Positions 17,136 to 25,351 of a stretch of 64,000 nt of DNA are shown here, in pieces. Positions within the stretch are counted from its first letter, which is position 1; the number at the start of each line of letters is the position of its first letter. The notes beneath the pieces are model-generated. The model was given only the letters and a program-made list of their open reading frames with translations, was not told the DNA's origin and did not search any database. Made by a program: the position numbers and the translations under genes. Source of the stretch: an uncultured Collinsella sp. (GTDB lineage: Bacteria; Actinomycetota; Coriobacteriia; Coriobacteriales; Coriobacteriaceae); assembly GCA_958427145.1 (NCBI GenBank), contig CAUAAZ010000006.1, positions 1 through 64,000 of the forward strand, given 5' to 3'.

Positions 17136-17944
17136 TATTCCGAGAGCTCAGTCTGTGCCTTCACCCGCGCATAAGCGCGCACGATACGAGAGACGGTACT
17201 TTTGCCAATCCCGGTATACCGCTCAATCTGGCGCACCGTAAAACCGGCATCGTGCAATCCAAGAATGACGATATTGCGCTGCGCCGACGGCGCGGCTTTA
17301 ACCCCGTGGAGCGGAACCCCGAGGCTCTTCGCCATCTTGTCGGCAAAGGCGTGGCGCTCCCACTCTGTCTCTTTCATATCGCACAGCGCCGGCTCGCTAC
17401 CGTCGGGCGTCGTAAGCGAATAGGCAATAAAGCCCTCGGCAGAACCAAAAAGTTCAAGCACGCAAGAAGGATCAGAAAATCCCCTCGCGACATCAGCCGC
17501 GTCACCGTCGTAAGCGCGCAGATGCTCGGCAAAGCTGCTCCAGGGATAACGCTCGATTAAGCTGATGCCAGCCTCCTGCGGATCGGCGTGTACGGAGCGA
17601 ATAGCCTCCATCACCTGCCAGTCGGTATCGAGCGAGCGCCGGTCGAAACGGTTCTGGAACAGATGGCCCGTGCGCCCCGTGCGTTTATTGAACCGCCGCG
17701 CGTACGTCAAAAGCAGTCGGTGCATCGCCGCGCTCATCCTGTCCTCGTAATCTGCAAGCACCAAATGCACGTGATTGCCCATAAGGCACCAAGCGATAAC
17801 CGTCACGCCCGCCTTGCGGCAGCACTCACGCATCAGCTCCAAGAACTCCCACCGGTCCTCATCGCCCTCAAAGATGAGCCGCTTGCCCGTACCGCGGGCA
17901 CAGACATGGTAAAAGCCGGTAACCGTTCTCCAAACGCGCTGCAT
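17135..17944 (-). CDS. REP-associated-type tyrosine transposase (IS200-like Y1 family)
   Basis: A 269-residue protein with the HUH nuclease motif NHVHLVLA (H-x-H) and a candidate catalytic tyrosine in LLTYARRFNKR, followed by GHLFQNRFDRR as in RAYT proteins. A C-terminal extension holds a helix-turn-helix (VRQIERYTGIGKSTVSRIV) not present in minimal IS200 transposases. RAYTs are usually single-copy and associated with palindromic REP sequences rather than with classical IS ends. None of the usual flanking IS ends are evident. I start at the ATG at 17944, preceded by AAGGGAG; the frame stays open to 18157. See the findings for its possible link to the local hairpin repeats. Confidence 0.85.
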   Translation of the reverse strand: MQRVWRTVTGFYHVCARGTGKRLIFEGDEDRWEFLELMRECCRKAGVTVIAWCLMGNHVHLVLADYEDRMSAAMHRLLLTYARRFNKRTGRTGHLFQNRFDRRSLDTDWQVMEAIRSVHADPQEAGISLIERYPWSSFAEHLRAYDGDAADVARGFSDPSCVLELFGSAEGFIAYSLTTPDGSEPALCDMKETEWERHAFADKMAKSLGVPLHGVKAAPSAQRNIVILGLHDAGFTVRQIERYTGIGKSTVSRIVRAYARVKAQTELSE

Positions 17945-18347
17945 GGCGCTCCCTTCGCCGGGATCTGCTTGCCATCCAATACAGCACGATTGAAGCGCGC
18001 CATCAAAACATTCACGCAAAACAACTACGCCACGCGGCCAAAGGCAGTATACAGGCGGCGAACGGCACCGTTGCAACAGGTCAACCCCCGCAACGCATAC
18101 AAGAGCTGAGCAAAAGCTTGCCCAAGACGGACCCCCTCTACGGAAGTTCGCGACCACAGAACATAGAGTTAAATCGTTTCAATTGAAAGTTCCGCGCATC
18201 TCGCTACGAAAACTGAGCCGTTCGCCGAATATTCCGTGCATTTCGCTGTATTATAGGGGCTGCATGTCATGTCCCTTTCGAAGGGTCGCCCGGCAATCGC
18301 CAGCCACGACCCCCAGACGGGACGCCAACACGATAGAGAGGAGAGGC
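17945..18347. promoter_or_regulatory. Gap between transposase and scaffold gene, with palindrome and -10 box
   Basis: No gene is seen here. The perfect 12-bp palindrome TTTCAATTGAAA lies at 18177-18188, a TATTAT -10 candidate at 18249-18254, and a strong ribosome-binding site (GAGAGGAGAGG) just before 18348. The palindrome, about 60 bases upstream of the -10, is a plausible operator or activator site for the scaffold/GGGtGRT pair. Confidence 0.45.
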
Positions 18348-19082
18348 ATGCAGTACTCACAGGAAGTGGAGAACATGTGCCCCGTTGCCAAGGGTGCATA
18401 CCACGGCCCCGCACCCATCCCCGAGGAGGGCAAGTGGGTCCAGGCTAAGGAGATTTCCGACATCTCCGGTCTTACGCACGGTGTGGGTTGGTGCGCACCT
18501 CAGCAGGGCGCCTGCAAGCTCACGCTGAACGTCAAGGACGGCATCATCGAGGAGGCCCTCGTTGAGACCATCGGCTGCTCGGGCATGACCCACTCTGCCG
18601 CCATGGCTTCCGAGATCCTTCCCGGTAAGACCATCCTCGAGGCCCTCAACACCGACCTCGTCTGCGACGCCATCAACGTTGCTATGCGCGAGATCTTCCT
18701 GCAGATCGTTTACGGCCGCAGCCAGACCGCGTTCTCCGAGGGCGGCCTGCCCGTGGGCGCCTCCCTCGACGACCTCGGCAAGGGCCTTCGCTCTCAGGTC
18801 GGCACCATGTTCGGCACCAAGGCCAAGGGCGCTCGTTACCTCGAGCTCGCTCAGGGCTACGTCACCCGCATGGCTCTCAACGACAAGAACGAGATCATCG
18901 CATTCGAGTTCCTGAACCTCGGCAAGTTCACCGACGCCGTCAAGGCCGGCAAGACCCCCGAGGAGGCCATCGCTGGCGCTATGGGCCACTATGGTCAGTG
19001 GGAGAACGCTGCCAAGTACATCGACCCGCGCACCGACGAGGAGACTCACTCCGTCGCCAGCGTGTTCCCGGTTCACGAGTAG
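18348..19082 (+). CDS. NifU-like iron-sulfur cluster assembly scaffold protein
   Basis: A 244-residue protein with a NifU/IscU-like core: C49 and C56 (GWCAPQQGAC), C77 (ETIGCSGM) and C106 (LVCDAIN). An extra C-terminal part of about 110 residues ends in DETHSVASVFPVHE. It is of the type encoded next to GGGtGRT proteins in gut anaerobes. The likely role is holding or passing an Fe-S cluster, but the target is unknown. The ATG at 18348 has an excellent Shine-Dalgarno; the frame is open upstream without one. The gap to the GGGtGRT gene is 18 bases. Codon use shifts toward GCT, GTC and CTC, as in highly expressed genes. Confidence 0.85.
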   Translation: MQYSQEVENMCPVAKGAYHGPAPIPEEGKWVQAKEISDISGLTHGVGWCAPQQGACKLTLNVKDGIIEEALVETIGCSGMTHSAAMASEILPGKTILEALNTDLVCDAINVAMREIFLQIVYGRSQTAFSEGGLPVGASLDDLGKGLRSQVGTMFGTKAKGARYLELAQGYVTRMALNDKNEIIAFEFLNLGKFTDAVKAGKTPEEAIAGAMGHYGQWENAAKYIDPRTDEETHSVASVFPVHE

Positions 19083-19100
19083 AAAGGGAGGGAAATAACT

Positions 19101-20105
19101 ATGACTGTTACGTTCGAAGGTTACGAGCGCCGCGCTGACAAGATCAACAAGTGCCTCGCCGACAACGGCATCGCCTCCCTCGAGGAAGCTCTGCAGATCT
19201 GCACCGACAAGGGCTTCAACCCGCGTGAGATCGTCAACAACACCCAGTCCATCGCCTTCCAGAACGCCGAGTGGGCCTACACCCTCGGTTGCGCTCTCGC
19301 TGTCAAGCGTGGCGCCAAGTCCGCTTCTGAGGCTGCCGCCATCATCGGCGAGGGCATCCAGGCCTTCACCGTTCCCGGCTCCGTCGCCGAGGACCGCAAG
19401 GTCGGTCTGGGCCACGGCAACCTGGGCGCTATGCTGCTCTCCGACGACACCGAGTGCTTCGCCTTCCTGGCCGGTCACGAGTCCTTCGCTGCCGCTGAGG
19501 GTGCTATCGGCCTGGCTCTAAACGCCAACAAGGCTCGCAAGAAGCCGCTGCGCGTCATCCTCAACGGTCTGGGCAAGGACGCTGCTCAGATCATCGCCCG
19601 CATCAACGGCTTCACCTACGTGAAGACCCAGTTCGACTACTTCACGGGCGAGCTCAAGGTCGTCGAGACCATCCCCTACTCCGATGGTCCCCGCGCCGCC
19701 GTCAACTGCTACGGCGCCGACGACGTCCGCGAGGGCGTTGCCATCATGTGGCACGAGAACGTCGACATCTCGATCACCGGTAACTCCACCAACCCCACGC
19801 GCTTCCAGCACCCCGTCGCTGGCACCTACAAGAAGGAGCGCCTCGAGGCTGGCAAGAAGTACTTCTCCGTCGCTTCTGGTGGCGGCACTGGTCGTACCCT
19901 GCACCCGGACAACATGGGCGCCGGCCCTGCCTCTTACGGCATGACCGACACCATGGGCCGTATGCACTCCGACGCCCAGTTCGCCGGTTCTTCCTCCGTG
20001 CCTGCGCACGTTGACATGATGGGTCTCATCGGCATGGGCAACAACCCCATGGTCGGTGCCACCGTCGCCTGCGCTGTCGCCGTCGAGGAGGCCCTCAAGG
20101 CCTAA
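19101..20105 (+). CDS. GGGtGRT protein
   Basis: A 334-residue member of the GGGtGRT family, named for the motif seen here at residues 260-266 (SVASGGGTGRT), followed by LHPDNMGAGPASYGMTDTMG. It is soluble, with no signal peptide. Members occur in anaerobes and are regularly paired with a NifU-like scaffold gene, as here. Their reaction is not known to me; the Gly-rich motif could bind phosphate or nucleotide (inference). The RBS AAAGGGAGG is strong, and the gene ends at a strong terminator, so the two genes are a self-contained and probably abundant expression unit. Confidence 0.93.
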   Translation: MTVTFEGYERRADKINKCLADNGIASLEEALQICTDKGFNPREIVNNTQSIAFQNAEWAYTLGCALAVKRGAKSASEAAAIIGEGIQAFTVPGSVAEDRKVGLGHGNLGAMLLSDDTECFAFLAGHESFAAAEGAIGLALNANKARKKPLRVILNGLGKDAAQIIARINGFTYVKTQFDYFTGELKVVETIPYSDGPRAAVNCYGADDVREGVAIMWHENVDISITGNSTNPTRFQHPVAGTYKKERLEAGKKYFSVASGGGTGRTLHPDNMGAGPASYGMTDTMGRMHSDAQFAGSSSVPAHVDMMGLIGMGNNPMVGATVACAVAVEEALKA

Positions 20106-20140
20106 TCGCGCCCGCGCGATGCTCATATAGTTGAGCTTTG

Positions 20141-20173
20141 GAGCCGCTACCCACCCAGGTAGCGGCTCTTTTT
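20141..20173 (+). terminator. Intrinsic terminator of the scaffold-GGGtGRT operon
   Basis: A perfect 11-bp stem, GAGCCGCTACC (20141-20151) with GGTAGCGGCTC (20158-20168), and a six-base loop followed by TTTTT. Confidence 0.92.
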
Positions 20174-20361
20174 GTTTGCGCTGTCGCAGGGTAGCTAATG
20201 CCGATATATCAGTTGGGGCGAAATACAAGATGTGATGAGATGGAGCGTCAGAGCGTCCATGACGCCCACCTGCCATATTTGCCCTTTACCGATTTGCCGA
20301 GTCTTTGCGGCCCCATTGCCGATCACCCGTGCGACAATGCGCCGGACGAGAAAGGAATCCG

Positions 20362-21888
20362 ATGGAATCGACTGATGTACTGGTAATTGGATCTGGCATT
20401 GCGGGCCTTTGCGCCGCCATCGAAGCGGCACGCACGGGTGCAACCGTCACTGTGGCAAGCGCCGGCAAGACTATGAGTGGATCGAGCTTCTTCCCCGGAA
20501 CCTGGGGCCTAGGGCTTATCGGACCCGTTAACGAAGACGACGAGCAGGACCTCATCGACACCATCCTGGCCGTCGGCGGCGGCGTTGCCGACCCCGAACT
20601 CGTCCAAGCGTTCGTCCACGGCATTCCCCAAGCGATTGACTGGCTCGAGCAAGACCTGGGCGTTGAGCTCCAGCGTCCGCAAAGCGCCAAGAGTGCTCAA
20701 CAAAAGCAATTTATCCCCTGCTTTGACCACAAGACGCGCATGTGGCGCGGCCTCACCCGCAAGCCCCTTGAGGACGCTCTGACGACCTGGATCGAGTCGC
20801 TCGGCATTCGCCTGCTCCCCCGCCATGAGCTTATCGACCTTGTTGAGGACACGAACGGCAGAATAACCGGAACCGTACTCTACGACCTTACCGAAAATCG
20901 AATCGTGCCCTTTGCTGCCAAGGCCACGATCATCGCAGCCGGTGGCACAGGCGGCCTGTTCGAGCGCAGCCTTACGTCGGCTGATGTGCTCAGCTCCTCG
21001 CAGGCCATCGCACTGGCGCACGGCGCAACACTTACTAATATAGAGTTCATGCAGATGATGCCTGGCTTCATCGAGCCCAGGCGTAACTTGGTCTTCAACG
21101 AGAAAACCTGGCGCTACGTGCATGTAGACCAGCCGGTAGATATTGCCGACGACAAGCTGGACGACCTGCTCGAGCAGCGCTCTGGATATGGTCCCTTCAC
21201 GTCACGCTTGGCCTCCCGCGCTATCGATCTCGTCATCGATCAGGCAGGTGTCGAAGGCCTGGCACTCCACTACGACTTCCCCCGCGAGGATGTCCCAGAG
21301 TTTGTGCAGACCTTTGCCACCTGGCTGCAAGACGAGCACGGCATCGCGCCGACCGACGAGATGCGCGTTGCGATGTATGCCCACGCCGCTAACGGCGGCA
21401 TCAAGATCGATAAGACCGCGCACACGGGCGTTGAGGGCCTCTACGCTTGCGGCGAGGCGACAGGCGGCATGCACGGCGCCGACCGCATTGGTGGCTTGTC
21501 AAGCGCCAACGGCATCGTATTCGGACGTATCGCGGGCGCATCGGCAGCCCTCACAGCGCAGAAAGAGCCTGAGGCGGCCCTGAGGGCGGATATCACCCTC
21601 CCCCAGTACGGCATTGCCACAACAGATGCCGAACGCCTGACACACAGCCTTAGGCACACGATGAGCACCTTTTGCATGATCAACAGGACCGAAACAGGCC
21701 TATCCGAGGCCCTGCAACAGCTTGAAAGTCTGCAAGACAAGGCCATGGCGCTGAGCAAGCCGCATGCCGATGACAGCGAGATCGCAGCCCTCGCCCGCCT
21801 ACAGTCGCAGATTCGACTAGCACAGGAAATGGTCAAAGCCATGCGCAAGCGAACTGCAAGCTTAGGTTCGCACTATCGAGCAGACTAA
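20362..21888 (+). CDS. FAD-dependent oxidoreductase, fumarate reductase/aspartate oxidase type
   Basis: A 508-residue flavoprotein. The FAD-binding Rossmann motif DVLVIGSGIAGLCAAIEAA is near the start, and the second FAD motif GEATGGMHGADRIGGLSSAN is typical of fumarate reductase, succinate dehydrogenase and NadB flavoproteins. There is no heme or FMN domain and no signal peptide, and no reductase subunit lies nearby. The substrate cannot be assigned; NadB is less likely because nadA and nadC are absent. The start at 20362 has AGAAAGGA upstream. It is a single-gene unit. Confidence 0.8.
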   Translation: MESTDVLVIGSGIAGLCAAIEAARTGATVTVASAGKTMSGSSFFPGTWGLGLIGPVNEDDEQDLIDTILAVGGGVADPELVQAFVHGIPQAIDWLEQDLGVELQRPQSAKSAQQKQFIPCFDHKTRMWRGLTRKPLEDALTTWIESLGIRLLPRHELIDLVEDTNGRITGTVLYDLTENRIVPFAAKATIIAAGGTGGLFERSLTSADVLSSSQAIALAHGATLTNIEFMQMMPGFIEPRRNLVFNEKTWRYVHVDQPVDIADDKLDDLLEQRSGYGPFTSRLASRAIDLVIDQAGVEGLALHYDFPREDVPEFVQTFATWLQDEHGIAPTDEMRVAMYAHAANGGIKIDKTAHTGVEGLYACGEATGGMHGADRIGGLSSANGIVFGRIAGASAALTAQKEPEAALRADITLPQYGIATTDAERLTHSLRHTMSTFCMINRTETGLSEALQQLESLQDKAMALSKPHADDSEIAALARLQSQIRLAQEMVKAMRKRTASLGSHYRAD

Positions 21889-22106
21889 ATCGATTCTCAC
21901 TTTGAGTTTGATCACAACTTCTCAACATGCATCGAGCCCCGTAAGCATGATTCCCCTAAGGAGAACACACCTACGGGGCTTTAGCCGTGTTTCCCTAAGG
22001 GAATCACGGTGCAGATTACTCAGCTCCGCGCCCCGACGGGTTCGACCCCATGCGAGGTTAACAAAAAAGCGACCAGCCTAAGCCAGTCGCTTTAACATGC
22101 TTTGGG
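21889..22106 (+). other. Gap with two hairpins after the flavoprotein gene
   Basis: AGCCCCGTA (21935-21943) pairs with TACGGGGCT (21972-21980), followed by TTTAG, with TTCCCCTAAGG in the loop. A second hairpin, CCGTGTTTCCC with GGGAATCACGG (21985-22007, one mismatch), repeats the TTCCCTAAGG theme. They probably end the flavoprotein transcript. No gene is seen. Confidence 0.5.
22064..22094 (-). terminator. Terminator of the tRNA cluster
   Basis: On the minus strand AAAGCGACT and GGTCGCTTT pair across 22066-22093, followed by TTTTGTT. It lies just past the last tRNA-Lys. Confidence 0.8.
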
Positions 22107-22179
22107 TGGGCCGTCAGGGGGTCGAACCCTGGACCTTGGGATTAAGAGTCCCCTGCTCTACCAACTGAGCTAACGACCC
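22107..22179 (-). tRNA. tRNA-Lys (CTT)
   Basis: Read on the minus strand this is a complete cloverleaf of 73 bases: acceptor GGGTCGT/ACGGCCC, D-arm with GTTAGCTCAGTTGGTAGAGC, anticodon loop CTCTTAA (anticodon CTT, reading AAG), and T-loop TTCGACC. The 3' CCA is not encoded (ACCC follows). It is second of two nearly identical tRNA-Lys copies; the T-loop differs from the other by one base. Confidence 0.95.
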
Positions 22180-22222
22180 AAAGCTAAAGTCCGTTATGGC
22201 GGACTTTAGAGGAGATATCGTG

Positions 22223-22298
22223 TGGTGGGCCGTCAGGGGTTCGAACCCTGGACCTTGGGATTAAGAGTCCCCTGCTCTACCAACTGAGCTAACGACCC
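22223..22298 (-). tRNA. tRNA-Lys (CTT), second copy
   Basis: A 76-base cloverleaf with the 3' CCA encoded. The acceptor, D-arm and anticodon loop (CTCTTAA, anticodon CTT) match the neighbouring copy; the T-loop is TTCGAAC. The spacer to the other copy is 43 bases, so one transcript probably carries both. Confidence 0.95.
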
Positions 22299-22320
22299 GA
22301 TATCAACACGAAGCAAGAAC

Positions 22321-22398
22321 TGGGGTGGGTAAAGGGACTCGAACCCTCGACCTACGGGACCACAACCCGTCGCTCTAGCCAACTGAGCTACACCCACC
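22321..22398 (-). tRNA. tRNA-His (GTG)
   Basis: A cloverleaf with anticodon loop TTGTGGT (anticodon GTG). The extra 5' G (G-1) opposite C73, the hallmark of tRNA-His, is present, and the 3' CCA is encoded. It is first in the three-tRNA minus-strand transcript. Confidence 0.95.
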
Positions 22399-22424
22399 GT
22401 GTCCTGTGCGCTTCGCGCTCGACT

Positions 22425-22453
22425 ATTATTGCAAGGAACGCCACGCGATGCAA
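22425..22453 (-). promoter_or_regulatory. Promoter of the tRNA-His-Lys-Lys cluster
   Basis: On the minus strand: TTGCAT (22448-22453), 17 bases, AATAAT (22425-22430), about 27 bases upstream of tRNA-His. Confidence 0.6.
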
Positions 22454-22563
22454 GCCCCAATTTTCAAGAATTTTGAAAAGAGTTTTTCGAGCGCGTTTCG
22501 AGCAATTCCCACCGGTTCCATAGGAGTAAACTTGCCCCACTGCAAATCCTCGAAAGGACCGGC

Positions 22564-23745
22564 ATGAAAGAACTCTCCAACCGCACGGCAACATTTACCG
22601 ATTCGGTCATCCGCCGCATGACACGCATCTCCAATAAGTACGATGCCGTCAACCTGTCGCAGGGCTTCCCCGACTTCGATCCTCCGGCGCAGCTGCTCAA
22701 CAGCCTGAGCACCATCGCCGCCGACCCCAGGCCGCTCTACCACCAGTACTCCATTACCTGGGGCTCCCAGGCCATGCGCGAGGCGCTCGCCGCCAAACAG
22801 GAGCACTTTATGGGCATGCCGATCGACCCCAACCAGAATATCGTGGTCACCTGCGGCTCCACCGAGGCCATGATGGCCGCCATGATGACGGTTACGAACC
22901 CCGGAGACAAGGTCGTCATCTTCTCGCCGTTCTACGAGAACTACGGCGCTGACACCATTCTCTCGGGTGCCGAGCCCATCTATGTGCCGCTCAACCCGCC
23001 CACATTCGACTTTGACCGCGAGACGCTCGAGGCAGCCTTCCGCGACAACGACCCCAAGGCCATCGTCCTGTGCAACCCTTCCAACCCTTGCGGCAAGGTC
23101 TTTACGCGCGAGGAGCTCACCTTCATCGCCGACCTCTGCAAAAAGTACGACGCCTACTGCATTACCGACGAGGTATACGAGCACATCGTCTACGCGCCCC
23201 ACGAGCACGTCTATATGGCCACGCTGCCCGGCATGTTCGAGCGAACCATCAGCTGCAGCTCGCTGTCTAAGACGTACTCCATCACCGGCTGGCGCCTGGG
23301 CTACACCATCGCCCCTGCCGAGATCACCGAGCGCATCAAGAAGGTCCACGACTTTCTCACCGTGGGTGCCGCCGCTCCCCTGCAGGAAGCCGTTGTCACC
23401 GCCCTCAACTTCGACGACAGCTATTACGATGAGGTCCTTGACCTCTATACCGCCAAACGCGACCTGTTCTGCCAGGGACTCGACAGCATCGGTCTTGAGC
23501 ATAACGTGCCGCAGGGCGCCTACTACGTGATGATGGACATCTCTGAGTTTGGCTATGACAGCGACCTCGAATTCTGCGAGGACCTCGCATCCAAGGTGGG
23601 CGTGGGCGCCGTGCCCGGCTCGAGCTTCTTCCGCGAGCCCGTCAACCATCTGATTCGTTTCCACTTTGCCAAGCGGGATGAGACGCTTAACGCGGCACTG
23701 GAGAACCTCAAGTCGCTACGTGATAAAATCAAGCCGCGCGGGTAA
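22564..23745 (+). CDS. Class I/II PLP aminotransferase
   Basis: A 393-residue fold-type I aminotransferase. VNLSQGFPDFDPP is at the N-terminus, NPSNPCGKVF and ITDEVYEHIVY bind cofactor, and the PLP lysine lies in SSLSKTYSITGWRLGY. The QGFPDF start and overall pattern resemble methionine or kynurenine/glutamine transaminases of the YbdL/KAT group, but substrate cannot be fixed. The ATG follows GAAAGGACC. It is a single gene ended by a strong terminator. Confidence 0.88.
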   Translation: MKELSNRTATFTDSVIRRMTRISNKYDAVNLSQGFPDFDPPAQLLNSLSTIAADPRPLYHQYSITWGSQAMREALAAKQEHFMGMPIDPNQNIVVTCGSTEAMMAAMMTVTNPGDKVVIFSPFYENYGADTILSGAEPIYVPLNPPTFDFDRETLEAAFRDNDPKAIVLCNPSNPCGKVFTREELTFIADLCKKYDAYCITDEVYEHIVYAPHEHVYMATLPGMFERTISCSSLSKTYSITGWRLGYTIAPAEITERIKKVHDFLTVGAAAPLQEAVVTALNFDDSYYDEVLDLYTAKRDLFCQGLDSIGLEHNVPQGAYYVMMDISEFGYDSDLEFCEDLASKVGVGAVPGSSFFREPVNHLIRFHFAKRDETLNAALENLKSLRDKIKPRG

Positions 23746-23772
23746 GGACGGCCCGGCAACTAAAGCAACCAA

Positions 23773-23815
23773 AGAAGCCTCGCACCGCCCGCCACGTTGC
23801 GAGGCTTCTTCTTTT
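23773..23815 (+). terminator. Intrinsic terminator after the aminotransferase
   Basis: A perfect 12-bp stem, AGAAGCCTCGCA (23773-23784) with TGCGAGGCTTCT (23798-23809), followed by TCTTTTT. Confidence 0.9.
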
Positions 23816-23889
23816 TATAGCGCTTTCTTAAATGGTTTAGAGCCCTATACTTTAGTCACGGAGCAACTCGTCCCAGAGAGAGGAATACT

Positions 23890-24780
23890 ATGGCAGAACA
23901 GCAGCTTATCGGAGCGCTCGAGGCCGGCGGCACCAAGATGGTCTGCGCCACGGGCTATGCAGACGGTACGGTCCTGGAGCGTGAGCAGATCGCGACCACG
24001 ACCCCGCAGGAGACCGTTGAGGCCGTCAATGCATGGTTTGCGAACAAGGGCATCGCCGCGCTGGGCATCGGCGCCTTTGGACCCACCGCAGTCAACCCTG
24101 CCTCGCCCCAATACGGCAAGATCCTGGAGACGCCCAAAACGGCATGGCGCTACTTCGACCTGCTGGGCACCATCCAAAACGAGCTCAATATTCCCTGCGG
24201 CTACGACACCGACGTCAACGTTGCCTGCTTGGGCGAGGTCACCTTTGGTTGCGCCCAGGGCCTCACGGACGTGGTCTACCTGACCATCGGCACCGGTGTG
24301 GGCGCCGGCGTGCTCTCGGGCGGTAAGCTCGTACACGGCATGATGCATCCCGAGGCCGGCCACATCCTGGTCACGCGCGACCCGCGCGACACCATCGGCG
24401 AGCATAGCGCTTGCCCCTTCCATGACAACTGCCTCGAGGGCCTCATCGCCGGCCCCGGCGTTAAAAAGCGCTGGGATGGCAAGAGCGCCGGAGACATGGC
24501 CGATGACCCAGAGGCCATGGACCTGCTCGCAGGCTATCTAGCACAGGCGCTCATGACCTACACGCTGTGCTACGCGCCGCAAAAGATCATCATCGGCGGC
24601 GGTGTGGCCGACCACACCCCCATCGTGCCGCTCGCACGCAAAAAGTGTGCCGAGATGCTCAACGGCTATATCGTCACGCCCGAGGTCAACGACATCGATA
24701 ACTACATCGTCAACAACAGCCTCGAGGGCAAGCAGGGCATTATGGGCTGCCTGGCCCTGGGCGCACAGGCGCTTCAGTAG
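23890..24780 (+). CDS. ROK-family sugar kinase, fructokinase-like
   Basis: A 296-residue ROK kinase. The ATP-binding ALEAGGTKMVCA is at 10-21, the catalytic GYDTDVNVACLGE mid-protein, and TIGTGVGAGVL follows. The zinc-binding cluster HPEAGHILVTRDP, then CPFHDNCLEGL, is present. The short size and GAGFGPTAVNP-like segment (IGAFGPTAVNP) fit bacterial fructokinases acting on intracellular fructose, though glucose or mannose are possible. GAGAGGAATACT precedes the ATG. It stands alone between two terminators. Confidence 0.87.
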   Translation: MAEQQLIGALEAGGTKMVCATGYADGTVLEREQIATTTPQETVEAVNAWFANKGIAALGIGAFGPTAVNPASPQYGKILETPKTAWRYFDLLGTIQNELNIPCGYDTDVNVACLGEVTFGCAQGLTDVVYLTIGTGVGAGVLSGGKLVHGMMHPEAGHILVTRDPRDTIGEHSACPFHDNCLEGLIAGPGVKKRWDGKSAGDMADDPEAMDLLAGYLAQALMTYTLCYAPQKIIIGGGVADHTPIVPLARKKCAEMLNGYIVTPEVNDIDNYIVNNSLEGKQGIMGCLALGAQALQ

Positions 24781-24863
24781 CAGACGCACCCACAGGGCGT
24801 GGCGCGCCCGGCAAATCCGACCTACGGAACGACGCCACCACGCCTCATATAAGCCCTCAAATA

Positions 24864-24909
24864 AAAAAGGCCGCCTAGGACCAAACAATACGTCCTAGGC
24901 GGCCTTTTT
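24864..24909. terminator. Bidirectional terminator between the ROK kinase and VanZ genes
   Basis: An 18-bp stem (24864-24881 with 24892-24909) flanked by A-run and T-run, so it works on both strands. The minus-strand VanZ stop codon falls inside the stem. Confidence 0.92.
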
Positions 24910-25344
24910 AGCGCACATCAGCGACCGTAAGAGATATCGGAGCACAACGCCCGTTGCCGCTCCACAGCAGTCGATCATCACATCGGTGATCATGCCGGCG
25001 CGTCCCGGCACAAAGAGCTGAATCGTCTCGTCGATCGAAGGAATCAGCAGCAGGAACACCGCCGTGGGCAGCAGCACGTCAAAGGTGCGCCGGCCCTCAA
25101 AATCAAAGGCGTGCGTTGCCAAGATGCCGAGCACCATATACTCGGTAAAATGCGCGCACTTGCGAACAACAAAGTTGGTCACCCATTCATATGGAAGTCC
25201 CACGCCGTGCAGGAAACCGCGGATAGCTTCCATGACCGTTAGGCTCAGCGAGCCCGACCCCGAGCCGGGAACCAGCGAATTGCCCCAGATCAAGAGCGCC
25301 ATCAGGCAGGTCACGACCGCCCATTTTCGATTGATCTTAACCAT
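24895..25344 (-). CDS. VanZ-family membrane protein
   Basis: A 149-residue protein with four predicted membrane segments and the VanZ pattern: WGNSLVPGSGSGS, VVRKCAHFTEYMVLGIL, then IPSIDETIQLFVPGRAGMITDVMIDCCGA. VanZ-like proteins have been linked to low-level teicoplanin resistance and lipid II-related functions in some bacteria, but most chromosomal copies are uncharacterised. It begins seven bases after the preceding gene's stop, so it is co-transcribed with it. Confidence 0.88.
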   Translation of the reverse strand: MVKINRKWAVVTCLMALLIWGNSLVPGSGSGSLSLTVMEAIRGFLHGVGLPYEWVTNFVVRKCAHFTEYMVLGILATHAFDFEGRRTFDVLLPTAVFLLLIPSIDETIQLFVPGRAGMITDVMIDCCGAATGVVLRYLLRSLMCAKKAA

Positions 25345-25351
25345 GCAGAAG

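Noticed and set aside
17135..18347. The transposase as part of a complete IS200 element
   Set aside because: No TnpB/IscB gene and no clear left and right IS ends; the RAYT pattern fits better.
22035..22060. GGGTTCGACCCCATGCG, a T-arm-like fragment before the tRNA cluster
   Set aside because: No acceptor, D-arm or anticodon arm around it; probably chance or an old remnant.
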